Source of the DNA: Alphaproteobacteria bacterium
GTDB taxonomy: Bacteria > Pseudomonadota > Alphaproteobacteria > ATCC43930 > CGMCC-115725
Length of the DNA stretch: 51,737 nucleotides
Direction: 5' to 3'
NCBI GenBank assembly: GCA_030041335.1
Contig: JASHOB010000074.1
Coordinates: 1 to 51,737, forward strand
The notes below the pieces were generated by a model. It did not search any database, was not told where the DNA came from, and saw only the letters and a list, made by a program, of their open reading frames with translations. Shown in pieces: positions 1 to 9,153 of this stretch. A program made the position numbers and the translations under genes. Each line of letters opens with the position of its first letter. Position 1 is the first letter of the stretch.

Positions 1-133
1 CTCCTCACTGCGTCGGCGCTCCGAAGGTATTCACTTTCGCGGCTCAATACCCGGCCCGCACGTACCCCTGTCAACGCTTCGGCGACGCCCTCGCGGGCGA
101 TTCCGCATGACTCGGGGCTGGTGTGGGTCGCTA

Positions 134-189
134 GTCCTTCACCATGTGACTCTTTCATTCACAACACCTTGCCGGTTTTGACCGGCGCA
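134..189 (+). repeat. Leader element copy A, upstream of msrA
   Basis: A block of about 56 bases is nearly the same as 8304-8359. Bases 151-180 are identical to 8321-8350 over 30 positions. It ends in a hairpin (gccggt-tttg-accggc, 171-186) lying just before the Shine-Dalgarno sequence of msrA; the hairpin ends 18 bases before the ATG. The sequence from position 1 to this block has no convincing gene and may belong to the same dispersed element. Whether it is a regulatory leader or the end of a mobile element cannot be told from two copies. Confidence 0.7.
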
Positions 190-204
190 CGAGGAGAGGT
201 GAAA

Positions 205-915
205 ATGACCTTCGACCGATGTCATGCCGCGATCGCCGGCGCCGCCACAGCCGCCCTGCTCGTCGTCGCCACATGGTCGACGCTGACCAGCGCCGCGTCG
301 GCGCACGAAATACCGGCGCCATTGCTCGACGAGAAAGCGGCTCCCGGGGTCTCGTCGGAGACGGCGGTATTAGCAGGTGGCTGCTTTTGGGGCGTGCAGG
401 GCGTGTTCCAGCATGTCAAGGGAGTGACGAGCGCGGTCTCCGGCTATACCGGCGGCGATCAGGAACATGCCATCTATGAGGTGGTTGCGACCGGCACCAC
501 CGGCCATGCCGAGTCCGTGCGTATCGTGTTTGATCCGCGCCGGATATCCTACGGCCGCATCCTGCAAATCTATTTTTCGGTGGCGCATGATCCAACCGAA
601 CTCAACTATCAGGGTCCCGATCACGGCCCGCAATATCGCTCGGCGGTCTTTCCCGTGAATGACGAGCAGTCACGCATTGCCAGGGCCTATATCGCACAAC
701 TCGACAAGGCGCATGTGTTCGATGCGCCGATCGTTACGACCATCGAGCCCGGCAAAAAGTTCTTTCCCGCGGAGGCCTACCACCAGGACTTCCTGACTTT
801 GCACCCCGACTACCCCTATATCGTCTACAACGATTTGCCGAAGATCGAGAATTTGAAGACGGTGTTCCCCGGCTGGTATCGACCCGATCCAGTGCTGGTG
901 ACCGCGACCAATTGA
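205..915 (+). CDS. msrA: Exported peptide-methionine (S)-S-oxide reductase
   Basis: Reduces the S-epimer of methionine sulfoxide in oxidised proteins. The 236-residue product starts at ATG 205, chosen because GAGGAGAGG lies just upstream; an in-frame start at 121 has no such signal. Residues 1-33 look like a signal peptide (hydrophobic stretch, then SAASA), so it probably acts in the periplasm. The catalytic motif GGCFWG is present with Cys60, followed by the family's YTGG and YHQDF segments. No cysteine follows Cys60, so the usual resolving cysteines are missing, and regeneration would need an outside thiol donor or partner. No MsrB or MsrPQ gene is in the window. The gene stands alone, followed by a convergent gene. 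Confidence 0.93.
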   Translation: MTFDRCHAAIAGAATAALLVVATWSTLTSAASAHEIPAPLLDEKAAPGVSSETAVLAGGCFWGVQGVFQHVKGVTSAVSGYTGGDQEHAIYEVVATGTTGHAESVRIVFDPRRISYGRILQIYFSVAHDPTELNYQGPDHGPQYRSAVFPVNDEQSRIARAYIAQLDKAHVFDAPIVTTIEPGKKFFPAEAYHQDFLTLHPDYPYIVYNDLPKIENLKTVFPGWYRPDPVLVTATN

Positions 916-953
916 ACGGTCGGCCATCGTCGGAGCGCGGGCGACAGCAGCCC

Positions 954-1631
954 TTATCGTGGTGGCTCCGGGACGGCATCGGCAAAGACAAAGCCGTCGC
1001 GTTCGACGACCCGACCGATCGATATCGGTATGGGCGCCGAAAACATCGGCCCCGCCGATACGACGGTGTGGAATTCGCCATTCTCGCCGCATGGATCGCA
1101 ATCCGCCGGCAGCGCCGCGAGAAGGTCCTCATCGAAGCACCGGCCGGCGAAGCTGCGGTCGAGTTTCTTCGGGTCGACGCAGACAAGGTGGGCGATCACG
1201 CCGCTTTCGATCATATGATGGGCAAGCGACCTGGTGTTCCGTCGCCAGAGCGGAAACAGCCCGATCATGTCGGCGGCCACGAGCTTTGCCTCGCGATAGG
1301 CGCGGATGTCCTCGAGGAACAAATCTCCAAATACCATGTGGCGCACACCTTGGGCCTTGATCTCTTCGACAGCGATAGCCATGCGCTGTTCATAGACTTC
1401 ATTCGAACATGGATAAGGCAACGGCACCTTGATCGAGGGCAAGCCCAGCGCCGCGACCTGACGGTCGAGTAGTTCGTTGCGCACGCCATGCATCGCGACT
1501 CGATTGGCGACCTCGTTGGTGGTGGTGAGCACACCGACTATGTCGGCCAGACCGGTGCGCCGCGCCGTGTAGAGTGCGAATGCGCTGTCTTTGCCGGAGC
1601 TCCAGGACACGAAGGCGCGGGGCGGGTTCAT
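954..1631 (-). CDS. PP-loop ATPase, Dph6/MJ0570-like (adenine nucleotide alpha hydrolase family)
   Basis: A 225-residue protein with the PP-loop SSGKDS near residue 11 and the family motif DPCGENGEFHT near residue 185. Archaeal and eukaryotic relatives (Dph6) amidate diphthine on elongation factor 2. Bacteria have no diphthamide, so the bacterial substrate is unknown, and an ATP-dependent adenylating amidotransferase or ligase role is an inference. Its start codon overlaps the stop of the upstream EamA transporter by four bases (ATGA), so it is the last gene of a three-gene minus-strand operon with the two transporters. That pairing hints at handling of a small metabolite. Confidence 0.85.
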   Translation of the reverse strand: MNPPRAFVSWSSGKDSAFALYTARRTGLADIVGVLTTTNEVANRVAMHGVRNELLDRQVAALGLPSIKVPLPYPCSNEVYEQRMAIAVEEIKAQGVRHMVFGDLFLEDIRAYREAKLVAADMIGLFPLWRRNTRSLAHHMIESGVIAHLVCVDPKKLDRSFAGRCFDEDLLAALPADCDPCGENGEFHTVVSAGPMFSAPIPISIGRVVERDGFVFADAVPEPPR

Positions 1632-2560
1632 GGTATTTGCAATCCGGTGGTCAGTAGCCAGCCAAAGAGGATGATGCCGAAGCCGAGGCCATTATAGGGT
1701 CGGAATGGTTCGCCGAGCAGGAAAACGGCGAGCAGCGCGGTGAAGGCGGGCTGAAAAGGGTAGGTAAAGCCGGCACGGTTGGCGCCGAGGAGTTCGACAC
1801 CCCGGTTCCAGAAAAGATAACCGAGCACCGAGGAACTGGCCGCGATGTAGATCACCGCCGCGATCACGTTCCAGCTCCAGATCGGCGTACGCACAAAGAT
1901 CTCTTCGTAGGCAAAACAGGGCGATAGCGCGGTCAGCCCGATCAGTGTCAGGACGAAGGCAAAGCCGATGCCGTCCATCTCCCTCGGCCGGCGATTAACC
2001 AGGACGGAGTAGAGGGACCAGATCGGCAGCGACAGGAAAATGATTAGATCGCCGCCGTTGAACCGCAGGTGCCGCAGGTTCTGCCATTCGCCGCGCGACA
2101 CGATCAGCATCACACCGAGAAAGGTCAGCGCCATGCCGAGCCATTGCCGTCGCGTCGCTTCCTGGCCGTCGATCGCCCACACCATCAGCACCATGACCAG
2201 GGGCGTGGCGGCGTTGAGGATGGTTGCGTTCACCGCGGTCGTGTAGTTGAGCCCGACATAGATGATGGCCTGGAAGGTGGCGACCCCGGTAGCGCCGAGA
2301 ATCAGGAACAGCCACCAATGCGTCCGCACCAGATGCCACCTGCCGCGCAGTCGCGGCAGCGCGAACGGCGCCAGGATCAAGGCCGCCAGCGTCCAGCGAA
2401 AAAAACTAAGGGCTACCGGGGGAAATACCGTATGGATGCCGCGGCCAATGACCCAGTTCGTCGCCCAGAAGAAATTTGCCGAGATCAGGAGCAGGTAAGC
2501 ATAGACGGCGCGGCGCCCCTGCCCGCGCTGCACAGTGCCGGTTCCGACTGTTGCCGCCAT
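1628..2560 (-). CDS. EamA/DMT-family transporter (copy 1)
   Basis: An inner-membrane protein of 310 residues with about ten hydrophobic helices in two repeated EamA halves, a size normal for drug/metabolite transporters. Motifs such as NWVIGRGIH near the first helix and FRPYNGLGFGIILFGW at the C-terminus are shared with the adjacent gene at 2565-3503, so the two are tandem duplicates. Members of the family usually export amino acids, nucleosides or other metabolites; the substrate here cannot be read from sequence. Only four bases separate its start from the stop of the upstream copy, and its stop overlaps the PP-loop gene start, so the three are probably co-transcribed. Confidence 0.9.
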   Translation of the reverse strand: MAATVGTGTVQRGQGRRAVYAYLLLISANFFWATNWVIGRGIHTVFPPVALSFFRWTLAALILAPFALPRLRGRWHLVRTHWWLFLILGATGVATFQAIIYVGLNYTTAVNATILNAATPLVMVLMVWAIDGQEATRRQWLGMALTFLGVMLIVSRGEWQNLRHLRFNGGDLIIFLSLPIWSLYSVLVNRRPREMDGIGFAFVLTLIGLTALSPCFAYEEIFVRTPIWSWNVIAAVIYIAASSSVLGYLFWNRGVELLGANRAGFTYPFQPAFTALLAVFLLGEPFRPYNGLGFGIILFGWLLTTGLQIP

Positions 2561-2564
2561 TGCG

Positions 2565-3503
2565 CTAGACCGGCGGCCGCAATCGCAGACTACTGGTCAG
2601 ATACCAACCGACGATGATCATTGCGAAGCCGATCGCGTGATAGAGATAAAATTTCTCGCCCAACAACAGGATCGCAAGCAAAGTCGCGAACAACGGTTGG
2701 AACGGGTTGGTAAAAGCGGCTCTATTGGGACCAATAAGCTCGACGCCGCGGTTCCACAGAGCGTAGGCACCGGCGCCGGCCGAAATGCCCACATAGACGA
2801 CAGTGGCGACGCTCACCAGATTCCATACCGGCGTTCGCACGAAGATTTCCTCATAGACGAAGGCCGGCGCCAGCGTCGCGAGGCCGATCGGCGTCAGCAA
2901 AAACAGAAACGCCATGCCATCGACTTCGCGCGGCCGGCGGCGCAGCAGGACCGAATAGACGCACCAGATCGGAATCGACAATACAATCAACAGATCGCCT
3001 GGATTAAAGCGGAATTGTTGCAGCGTCGCCAACGAGCCGTGCGCGATCACGATTACCACGCCTGAGAGCGACAGCATTAGTCCAAGCAACTGTCGCGGCG
3101 TCGCGGTGTGTCGCTCCATCAGCCACGCCACCAATACCATGACGATGGGATTGCCGGCAGTCAGCAATGAGCCGTTCACCGCGGTCGTGTAGTTCAAGCC
3201 AACATAGGTGATGCATTGCGGCACAGCAATGCCGCAGGCGCCGAGAATCAGCAGGACGCGCCAGTGCGCGCGCACGATTGGCCATTGACCCTTGAGGCGC
3301 GGCAGCGCGATCGGCGCCAGAACCGCGCCGGCCACGAACCAGCGCCAGAAACTCAGGGCCACCGGCGGAAACGTCTCGTGGATGCCGCGGCCGATAACCC
3401 AATTGCTCGCCCAGAACAAGTTGGCGAGAAGCAAGAACGCGAACGGATAAATCTCGTCGCGGCCGCGGCGCGGACGCACGGCAATGTCGGAACCGGCGGT
3501 CAT
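2565..3503 (-). CDS. EamA/DMT-family transporter (copy 2, operon lead)
   Basis: A 312-residue paralogue of the downstream transporter, with the same ten-helix EamA/EamA layout. It shares long similar stretches including NWVIGRGIHETFPPVALSF and the YEEIFVRTP loop. It is the first gene of the minus-strand trio and starts 107 bases from the divergent mutL start, so that gap should hold both promoters. Two tandem copies may form a heteromer or transport different but related metabolites; this is inference. No substrate-specific residues were recognised. Confidence 0.9.
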   Translation of the reverse strand: MTAGSDIAVRPRRGRDEIYPFAFLLLANLFWASNWVIGRGIHETFPPVALSFWRWFVAGAVLAPIALPRLKGQWPIVRAHWRVLLILGACGIAVPQCITYVGLNYTTAVNGSLLTAGNPIVMVLVAWLMERHTATPRQLLGLMLSLSGVVIVIAHGSLATLQQFRFNPGDLLIVLSIPIWCVYSVLLRRRPREVDGMAFLFLLTPIGLATLAPAFVYEEIFVRTPVWNLVSVATVVYVGISAGAGAYALWNRGVELIGPNRAAFTNPFQPLFATLLAILLLGEKFYLYHAIGFAMIIVGWYLTSSLRLRPPV

Positions 3504-3610
3504 GACGCGTCAAATTGTCTGCGCATCGCGGTGGCGTCAACCGAGTCGCCGATATATTGCCGGCTCGAGTCGCACCGAGTCTTGGCGCGATGCCGCGCCG
3601 GGAGCACAAT

Positions 3611-5392
3611 ATGCCCATGACTATTCGTCAATTGCCGCCAGTCGTCGTCAACCGCATCGCCGCGGGCGAGGTGATCGAACGCCCTGCCGCGGCAGTCAAG
3701 GAACTGGTCGAGAACGCCATCGATGCCGGCGCCCGTCATGTCGACGTCGTGTTGCGCGATGGCGGTCAGGCACTGCTCGCGGTCAGCGACGATGGCTCCG
3801 GCATGTCGCCGGCAGAATTGGCGCTGGCAGTCGAGCGCCACTGCACCTCGAAGCTCCTTGACAACGATCTGCTTCACATCAAACACCTGGGCTTCCGCGG
3901 CGAGGCGCTGCCTTCGATTGGCGCGGTCTCGCGCCTCGCGATCACCACCCGCGAGCGCGGCGGCGAGGCGGTGCGGCTCACGGTCGAAGCCGGGGCCAAG
4001 GGCGCGGTCGAGCCTGCCACGCTCAATCCCGGCACGCGAGTCGAGGTGCGCGATCTCTTTTTCGCGACGCCGGCGCGGCTCAAATTCCTGAAATCGGCGC
4101 GCGCCGAGCGCGACGCCGCACTCGACGCGGTCACGCGCCTCGCCATGGCCTACCCCGCGATCGCTTTCACCGTCACGGGCGATAACGGTCGGGACCTGTT
4201 GCGGCTGGGCGCGGTTGGGTCGGACCTCAGGCAGGATGAGGCGCGGCGCCAACGGCTCGCAGCGATCCTCGGCCGCGACTTTACCGACAACGCCATGCCG
4301 ATCGAAGCCCAGCGCCAAGGAGTGATCCTGGCTGGATTCGCCGCCTTGCCAACCTTCAATCGCGCCACCTCGCGAGACCAGTATCTCTGTGTTAACGGCC
4401 GGCCCGTACGCGACAAGCTGCTGGCCGGCGCGGTGCGGGGCGCCTACGCCGATTTCCTGGCGCGCGACCGTCATGCCATGGTGGCGCTGTTCCTCGAACT
4501 GCCTGAGACCGAGCTCGACGTCAATGTGCATCCCGCCAAAGCCGAGGTGCGCTTTCGCGACGCGGCCCTGGTGCGCAGCCTGATCGTCGGCGCGCTCCGG
4601 CACGCCATCGGCGGCGCCGGGCACCGCGCCTCATCCGAGACCGCGGAACAGGCGCTCGCCGCGGTCCGCCCCGCAACCTTTTTCAGTCACTCGCCATCCT
4701 ACCCGGTATCGCGGCATTCGCTGCCGTCGGGCCTCACTGACGTCGCCATGGCGCTCTACGAGCCCGGTCTGCGCCCGACCCCACCCCCGACACCAGATGC
4801 GCCGGAACAGCATTTTCCCCTCGGCGCCGCCTGCGCGCAGTTGCATGATACCTACGTCGTCGCGCAGACCGCAGAAGGCATTGTCATTGTCGATCAGCAC
4901 GCCGCGCATGAGCGCCTGGTCTATGAACGCATGAAGGCAGCACTGGCCGCCACCGGGATTCCCCGACAGATGCTGCTTTTGCCTGAAGTCGTCGAGCTCA
5001 ATGAGGCCACCGCCGACCGCCTCGCCGCACGCGCAGACGAACTCGCGGAGCTGGGCCTAGTGCTGGAAAAATTTGGTCGGGGCGCGGTGGTAGTGCGGGA
5101 GGTCCCTGCCCTTCTCGGCGAGACCGATGTCCAAGGTTTGGTGCGCGATCTTGCGGACGAGCTCGCTGAACTCGGCGACACGCTCGCGCTCAGAGAGAAA
5201 CTGGCCGAGGTTTGCGGCACGATGGCATGCCATGGCTCGGTCCGCGCCGGCCGCCGCTTAAACCAGGCTGAGATGAACGCGCTGTTGCGTCAAATGGAGG
5301 CGACACCCCATTCCGGTCAATGTAGCCATGGCCGCCCGACCTATGTTGAACTGCGCCTCGCCGATATCGAGCGGTTGTTCGGGCGGCGCTAG
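3611..5392 (+). CDS. mutL: DNA mismatch repair protein MutL
   Basis: Matchmaker ATPase that couples MutS mismatch recognition to strand cleavage. The start at ATG 3611 has GGAG six bases upstream and gives a 593-residue protein; upstream in-frame starts would add residues foreign to the family. The N-terminal GHKL ATPase is clear: [27 protein letters not shown]-type box, DDGSGM, then the GFRGEAL box. The C-terminal dimerisation domain carries the endonuclease motif DQHAAHE with Asp at about residue 428, plus ACHGSVRAG and CSHGRPTY. This is the latent nuclease form found in bacteria without MutH. It is divergent from the EamA operon, with no mutS nearby. Confidence 0.97.
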   Translation: MPMTIRQLPPVVVNRIAAGEVIERPAAAVKELVENAIDAGARHVDVVLRDGGQALLAVSDDGSGMSPAELALAVERHCTSKLLDNDLLHIKHLGFRGEALPSIGAVSRLAITTRERGGEAVRLTVEAGAKGAVEPATLNPGTRVEVRDLFFATPARLKFLKSARAERDAALDAVTRLAMAYPAIAFTVTGDNGRDLLRLGAVGSDLRQDEARRQRLAAILGRDFTDNAMPIEAQRQGVILAGFAALPTFNRATSRDQYLCVNGRPVRDKLLAGAVRGAYADFLARDRHAMVALFLELPETELDVNVHPAKAEVRFRDAALVRSLIVGALRHAIGGAGHRASSETAEQALAAVRPATFFSHSPSYPVSRHSLPSGLTDVAMALYEPGLRPTPPPTPDAPEQHFPLGAACAQLHDTYVVAQTAEGIVIVDQHAAHERLVYERMKAALAATGIPRQMLLLPEVVELNEATADRLAARADELAELGLVLEKFGRGAVVVREVPALLGETDVQGLVRDLADELAELGDTLALREKLAEVCGTMACHGSVRAGRRLNQAEMNALLRQMEATPHSGQCSHGRPTYVELRLADIERLFGRR

Positions 5393-5655
5393 CCTGGTGC
5401 GCCGAATTTTCAGTAGTTCACTGCCAGTGGCATGTCGGAACACGGGCTGACGCAGCGGAAGCCCGGCAACCGGGGCCGGCGCCGAGCCGGCAGGCGACTT
5501 GCCGCTACCGCCGCCCCGCCCCAAGGCAGTGCGCGCGAAACGCCGTTCGGGCCCAATACCGCTCGCCGAGATCGGTGCAACCGACATGGCACTGCCGTAG
5601 ATTGGACCAGGAACAAGCACCGAGGAACGGCGACACTTAAGTCGGGAGGTAACGC

Positions 5656-6849
5656 ATGAAGCGCAGTGTCTTGGCTGGCATATTTTCGTTGGTGCCGCTA
5701 TTCGCAGTTGCCAAGGGCAGCTACGATCCGGGAGCCTCCGACACCAGCATCAGGATCGGCACGACCTGGGCATTTTCAGGTCCGGGCTCCGTCACCAGCC
5801 CGCTCGAGCGGCAGATGGCGGCCTATTTCCGCATGGTCAATGACCGGGGCGGCATTAACGGGCGCAAGATCGATTTAATTGCCCTCGACGACGGCTACAT
5901 TCCCGCCAAGACAGTCGAGGCGACGCGCCGTCTTGTCGAACTCGACCAGGTGTTGCTGATGTATGGCCAACTCGGCACGCCGACCAACATAGCGGTGCGG
6001 CCGTACCTCAACGCGCACCACATCCCGCAGCTTTTCGTCACCACCGGTTCGAACAGCTTGATCAATCCCGAGAAGTATCCGTGGACCATGGGCTTCGCGG
6101 TGAGCTACGCGCTGGAGAGCCGCGTGTTCGCAAAATACCTTCTCGCCAACCACCCCAATGCCAAGATCGGCATCCTCTATCAGGACGACGATTTCGGCGG
6201 CGATCACCTGAATCCGTTCCTGGCGACCCTCGGCGACAAGGCGGCGAGTATGGTGGTGGCACAGCAAAGCTACGGCGCCACCGATGCCAATGTCGCTTCG
6301 CAAATCATTGCCCTGCATGCGGCCGGCGCGGACACACTTTACCTAATGGCACAGAGCCGCGCCGCGGTGCAGGCGGTTGCGGCGGCGCGCAACCAGCCGG
6401 GCTGGAACCCTCTGATCTTCATGTCCTATGTCGCCACCGCAAAGAGCGTGGCGGGCACTCTCGGCGACAAGCTTACGGGTGTAATGTCGGTCGACAGCAG
6501 CAAGGACCCCACCGACCCGGGATGGGCCGGGGACCCGGCCGTGAAAGATTATCTGAACTGGGTCAGGACATATGCGCCACCGCAGGATCAAGCCTCAGAT
6601 GCGGCCGGGCCCGGCGGCTATTTGTCGGCGCAGGTCCTGGTCGAGTTGTTGCGGCGTTGCGGCGACACGCTCACCCGCGCCAACGTGATGAAGCAAGCGA
6701 CCAACATCAAGAATATGTCGTTGCCACTGTTGCTGCCGGGCATCACGCTCAATACCTCGCGCTCTGACTATTTTCCCATGCACCAAGCGATGCTCAAACG
6801 TTTCGACGGCGCCCGCTGGGTCCTGGTCGGACAGCCGATCACGGAGTGA
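5656..6849 (+). CDS. Liv-type ABC transporter substrate-binding protein (type 1 periplasmic fold)
   Basis: A 397-residue periplasmic binding protein of the branched-chain amino acid/amide/urea family. GGGAGGT precedes ATG 5656. Residues 1-20 form a signal peptide ending in FAVAKG, and the mature part opens with the family's IRIGTTWAFSGPGS segment and later the NDRGGINGRKI motif. It would capture a small acid or amino acid and deliver it to a LivHM permease. No permease or ATPase adjoins it. The only liv permease operon in the window (12954-16273, minus strand) lacks a binding protein, so the two might work together, but aromatic acid and other ligands are equally possible for this family. Confidence 0.9.
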   Translation: MKRSVLAGIFSLVPLFAVAKGSYDPGASDTSIRIGTTWAFSGPGSVTSPLERQMAAYFRMVNDRGGINGRKIDLIALDDGYIPAKTVEATRRLVELDQVLLMYGQLGTPTNIAVRPYLNAHHIPQLFVTTGSNSLINPEKYPWTMGFAVSYALESRVFAKYLLANHPNAKIGILYQDDDFGGDHLNPFLATLGDKAASMVVAQQSYGATDANVASQIIALHAAGADTLYLMAQSRAAVQAVAAARNQPGWNPLIFMSYVATAKSVAGTLGDKLTGVMSVDSSKDPTDPGWAGDPAVKDYLNWVRTYAPPQDQASDAAGPGGYLSAQVLVELLRRCGDTLTRANVMKQATNIKNMSLPLLLPGITLNTSRSDYFPMHQAMLKRFDGARWVLVGQPITE

Positions 6850-6910
6850 TGGGCCGCGAATGTATGCCGCCGGCACACTCGACCCGTGGCGTGACGTCCA
6901 GGGGTGACTC

Positions 6911-8047
6911 TTGCCGACCGATACTGCGGGACACGTGCTGGTTTATCGCGACCGCTTGGGCGTGCGATCGGAAGTGCAGTTCTTGCGGCGTCTCTACTCG
7001 GGCTTCAATCGCTTGTCGCCGGTATGGCTCGGCTGTCATATCGAGGCGAATGTCGATGCGCTCGGTGCCCCAGTCCTGCAAATCGGCCGCGACGGCACAC
7101 TCGGCGCGCTCGACCGCGCGCTCTTCAAGCAAGGTGGTTTGGTGCCGTTGCGGCCCGATTTGCGCGCGCTCAAGCCGCGCTTGATTCATGCTCATTTCGG
7201 CCGCGGCGGCGCGTTGGCCTTGCCGATCGCACGCGCTTTGCACGTGCCCCTGGCAGTCACCTTCCATGGCGGCGATGCCACCAAGGAGACGCATTATCGC
7301 CGGCGCGTGATCCCGACGATTTATCAACGCCGGCTCCCGGCCCTGCAGCGCGAGGCGGCACTGTTCCATTGTGTTTCCGACCATATTCGCGATGTGCTTG
7401 CGGCCCGCGGCTTTCCGCCTCAGAAACTCCGCACCATTCGTCTCGGCATCGAGCCTGACCCGCCCGTGGCGTCGCACTACGGCGGTGAGCGACCTTATCT
7501 GCTCTTCGTCGGGCGCTTCGTCGAAAAGAAGGGGGCGACGCATCTGCTCGATGCACTGCGCTTGCTGTGCAACGGCGGCGAGGCGCCGCGGCTCATCATG
7601 ATCGGCGATGGGCCGCTCGGCGGCCAATTGCGGCGCACCGCGGCATCGCTGCCAGGGGTGAGCTTCCTTGGTTGGCAAGCTCCGGCCGAGGTACGGGCGC
7701 GTATGCGCGGCGCGATGGCGCTGATCGTCCCCAGTGCGACCGCGGCTACAGGCGACGAGGAAGGTTTGCCGACAGTGGTGCTCGAGGCGATGGCGCAAGG
7801 CACGCCGGTTATTGGCTCCCGGCATTCCGGCATCGTCGAGGCGGTCACCGACGAAGCAGACGGGTTGTTGGTGCCGCCGGGCGATCCGTTGGCGCTCGCC
7901 GAGGCGATCGGACGGCTCATCCGTGATCAGGCGTTGCGTCAGCGCCTCGGCATGGCGGCGAGACGCACGGTTGCACAGCGCTTCGACGCCAAAACGCAAT
8001 CCCATTGCCTCGAAGACGCACTGCTGTCGCTCGCCGAGCTTCACTAG
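6911..8047 (+). CDS. Glycosyltransferase, GT-B fold (GT4-like)
   Basis: A 378-residue cytoplasmic glycosyltransferase. It starts at TTG 6911, preceded by AGGGGTGA. The N-terminal half contains the HAHFGRGGALAL and VTFHGGDAT segments typical of the acceptor-side domain. The C-terminal half contains the donor-site features FVGRFVEKKG near residue 200 and the E-x7-E region around EEGLPTVVLEAMAQG, followed by GTPVIGS. These are the hallmarks of retaining GT4 enzymes such as those building exopolysaccharide or lipopolysaccharide. Sugar and acceptor are not predictable. It starts 61 bases after the binding-protein gene and may be read through from it, with no functional link evident. Confidence 0.88.
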   Translation: MPTDTAGHVLVYRDRLGVRSEVQFLRRLYSGFNRLSPVWLGCHIEANVDALGAPVLQIGRDGTLGALDRALFKQGGLVPLRPDLRALKPRLIHAHFGRGGALALPIARALHVPLAVTFHGGDATKETHYRRRVIPTIYQRRLPALQREAALFHCVSDHIRDVLAARGFPPQKLRTIRLGIEPDPPVASHYGGERPYLLFVGRFVEKKGATHLLDALRLLCNGGEAPRLIMIGDGPLGGQLRRTAASLPGVSFLGWQAPAEVRARMRGAMALIVPSATAATGDEEGLPTVVLEAMAQGTPVIGSRHSGIVEAVTDEADGLLVPPGDPLALAEAIGRLIRDQALRQRLGMAARRTVAQRFDAKTQSHCLEDALLSLAELH

Positions 8048-8373
8048 GATGCCTCAACCCAGCCAGTCGCAGTAGGAACCATGATTGCGCATAGCCCCCT
8101 GCAGAGATCCGGACCAGCGGCTTTGCTTGCCCCCCTGGCGGATCTGACCGGGTATCTCTCCCCGCCATCGGGAGCTTTTGCTTCCGGGCTTTCGGCGGAT
8201 CGGTCACCCTTCCCGCTGCCGGATATGATTATGGTGGCAACTGGGCAACCTCCACCGGTCGGACTTCCACGCACAGGAACCGCAGCTGGCATCGCTGCAC
8301 CTGGCCCTTCACCGTATTATTCTTTCATTCACAACACCTTGCCGGTTTTGCCCGGCGCAATCGGAGACCCACC
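8048..8373. other. Intergenic region carrying leader element copy B
   Basis: These 326 bases hold no convincing gene. Several GC-rich inverted repeats lie between about 8140 and 8240 (for example ccgcc...ggcgg around 8160-8200). The right end, 8304-8359, is the second copy of the leader element. Together it resembles the decayed end of a dispersed element that now forms the leader of the SDR gene. Confidence 0.5.
8304..8359 (+). repeat. Leader element copy B, upstream of SDR gene
   Basis: Second copy of the element at 134-189, with 30 identical bases (8321-8350) and similar flanks. The terminal hairpin is kept as gccgg-ttttgc-ccggc (8341-8356). It ends 17 bases before the ATG at 8374, nearly the same spacing as at msrA, so both genes share a structured leader next to the ribosome-binding site. 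Confidence 0.7.
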
Positions 8374-9153
8374 ATGCCTGAGATGTCGGGAAAGATCGCA
8401 ATCGTCACCGGTGGCAGCCGCGGCATCGGCCGCGCGATCGCGCGCGAATTGGCGATGCAAGGTGCCTCGGTGATGATCTCGTCCCGCGATGCCAAGAACT
8501 GCGAGCAAACGGTTGGTGAGATACGGAATGGGCGCGGTGTCGCGGCGTCGATTGCGCTTGACTTGCGTGAGGCCGACGCGCCGGCAAGGCTCGCCCTTGA
8601 AACCGTGAAGCAGTTTGGCGGTATCGACATCGTCGTCAACAACGCCGGCGCCACGCAACGCGGTGATTTTCTCTCGCTGACGGACGAGCAATTCATCGAC
8701 GGTTTTGCGCTCAAATACTATTGCACTGTCCGGCTGACGCGTGCGGCTTGGCCGCAGCTGAAGGCGCGGCATGGCTCGATCGTCAATGTCATTGGTGCCG
8801 GCGGTCGTACTCCCGGCGCGCATTTCGCCATTGGCGGCTCGGTCAACGCCGCCTGTCTCTCGTTCACAAAGGCCATTGCGGAACTGGGTATCACCGACGG
8901 CGTGCAGGTCAATGCCGTCAATCCCGGCCCGGTCAGGACCGATCGCCAGATCGTCGGGCTCGAGTCCGCGGCAAAAAAGGAAGGCATTACGCTCGACGAA
9001 GTGATCGCGCGCATGGTCAAAGCGCAGAAGATTTCGCGCATGGGCGAGCCCGAGGACATCGCCGGGCTGGTTGCCTTCATCGTCTCGAAGCGTGGCTCGC
9101 TGTTCCAAGGCGCGCTGATCGACATGGAAGGCGGTTCGACCAAGACAATCTAA
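8374..9153 (+). CDS. SDR-fold oxidoreductase with altered active site
   Basis: A 259-residue short-chain dehydrogenase/reductase fold protein. The NAD(P)-binding motif TGGSRGIG (12-19) and the NNAG motif (89-92) are intact. The catalytic segment is not canonical: where YxxxK is expected the sequence reads HFAIGGSVNAA, placing Phe151 at the Tyr position and Gly155 at the Lys position. The preceding Ser is also absent (VNVIGAGG). It may bind a cofactor without normal dehydrogenase chemistry, or belong to a divergent subfamily with another mechanism. The C-terminus MEGGSTKTI is usual for the fold. It overlaps the convergent rsmD end by four bases. Confidence 0.88.
   Translation: MPEMSGKIAIVTGGSRGIGRAIARELAMQGASVMISSRDAKNCEQTVGEIRNGRGVAASIALDLREADAPARLALETVKQFGGIDIVVNNAGATQRGDFLSLTDEQFIDGFALKYYCTVRLTRAAWPQLKARHGSIVNVIGAGGRTPGAHFAIGGSVNAACLSFTKAIAELGITDGVQVNAVNPGPVRTDRQIVGLESAAKKEGITLDEVIARMVKAQKISRMGEPEDIAGLVAFIVSKRGSLFQGALIDMEGGSTKTI

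Noticed and set aside
1-204. Left-edge sequence as an insertion sequence or intron end
   Set aside because: There is no transposase, no terminal inverted repeat pair and no intron domain I could establish; only the leader repeat is supported.
3004-3618. Long open frame opposite and beside the EamA genes
   Set aside because: It is a frame shadow of the real transporter gene; its translation has no motif and unusual Arg/Ala composition.
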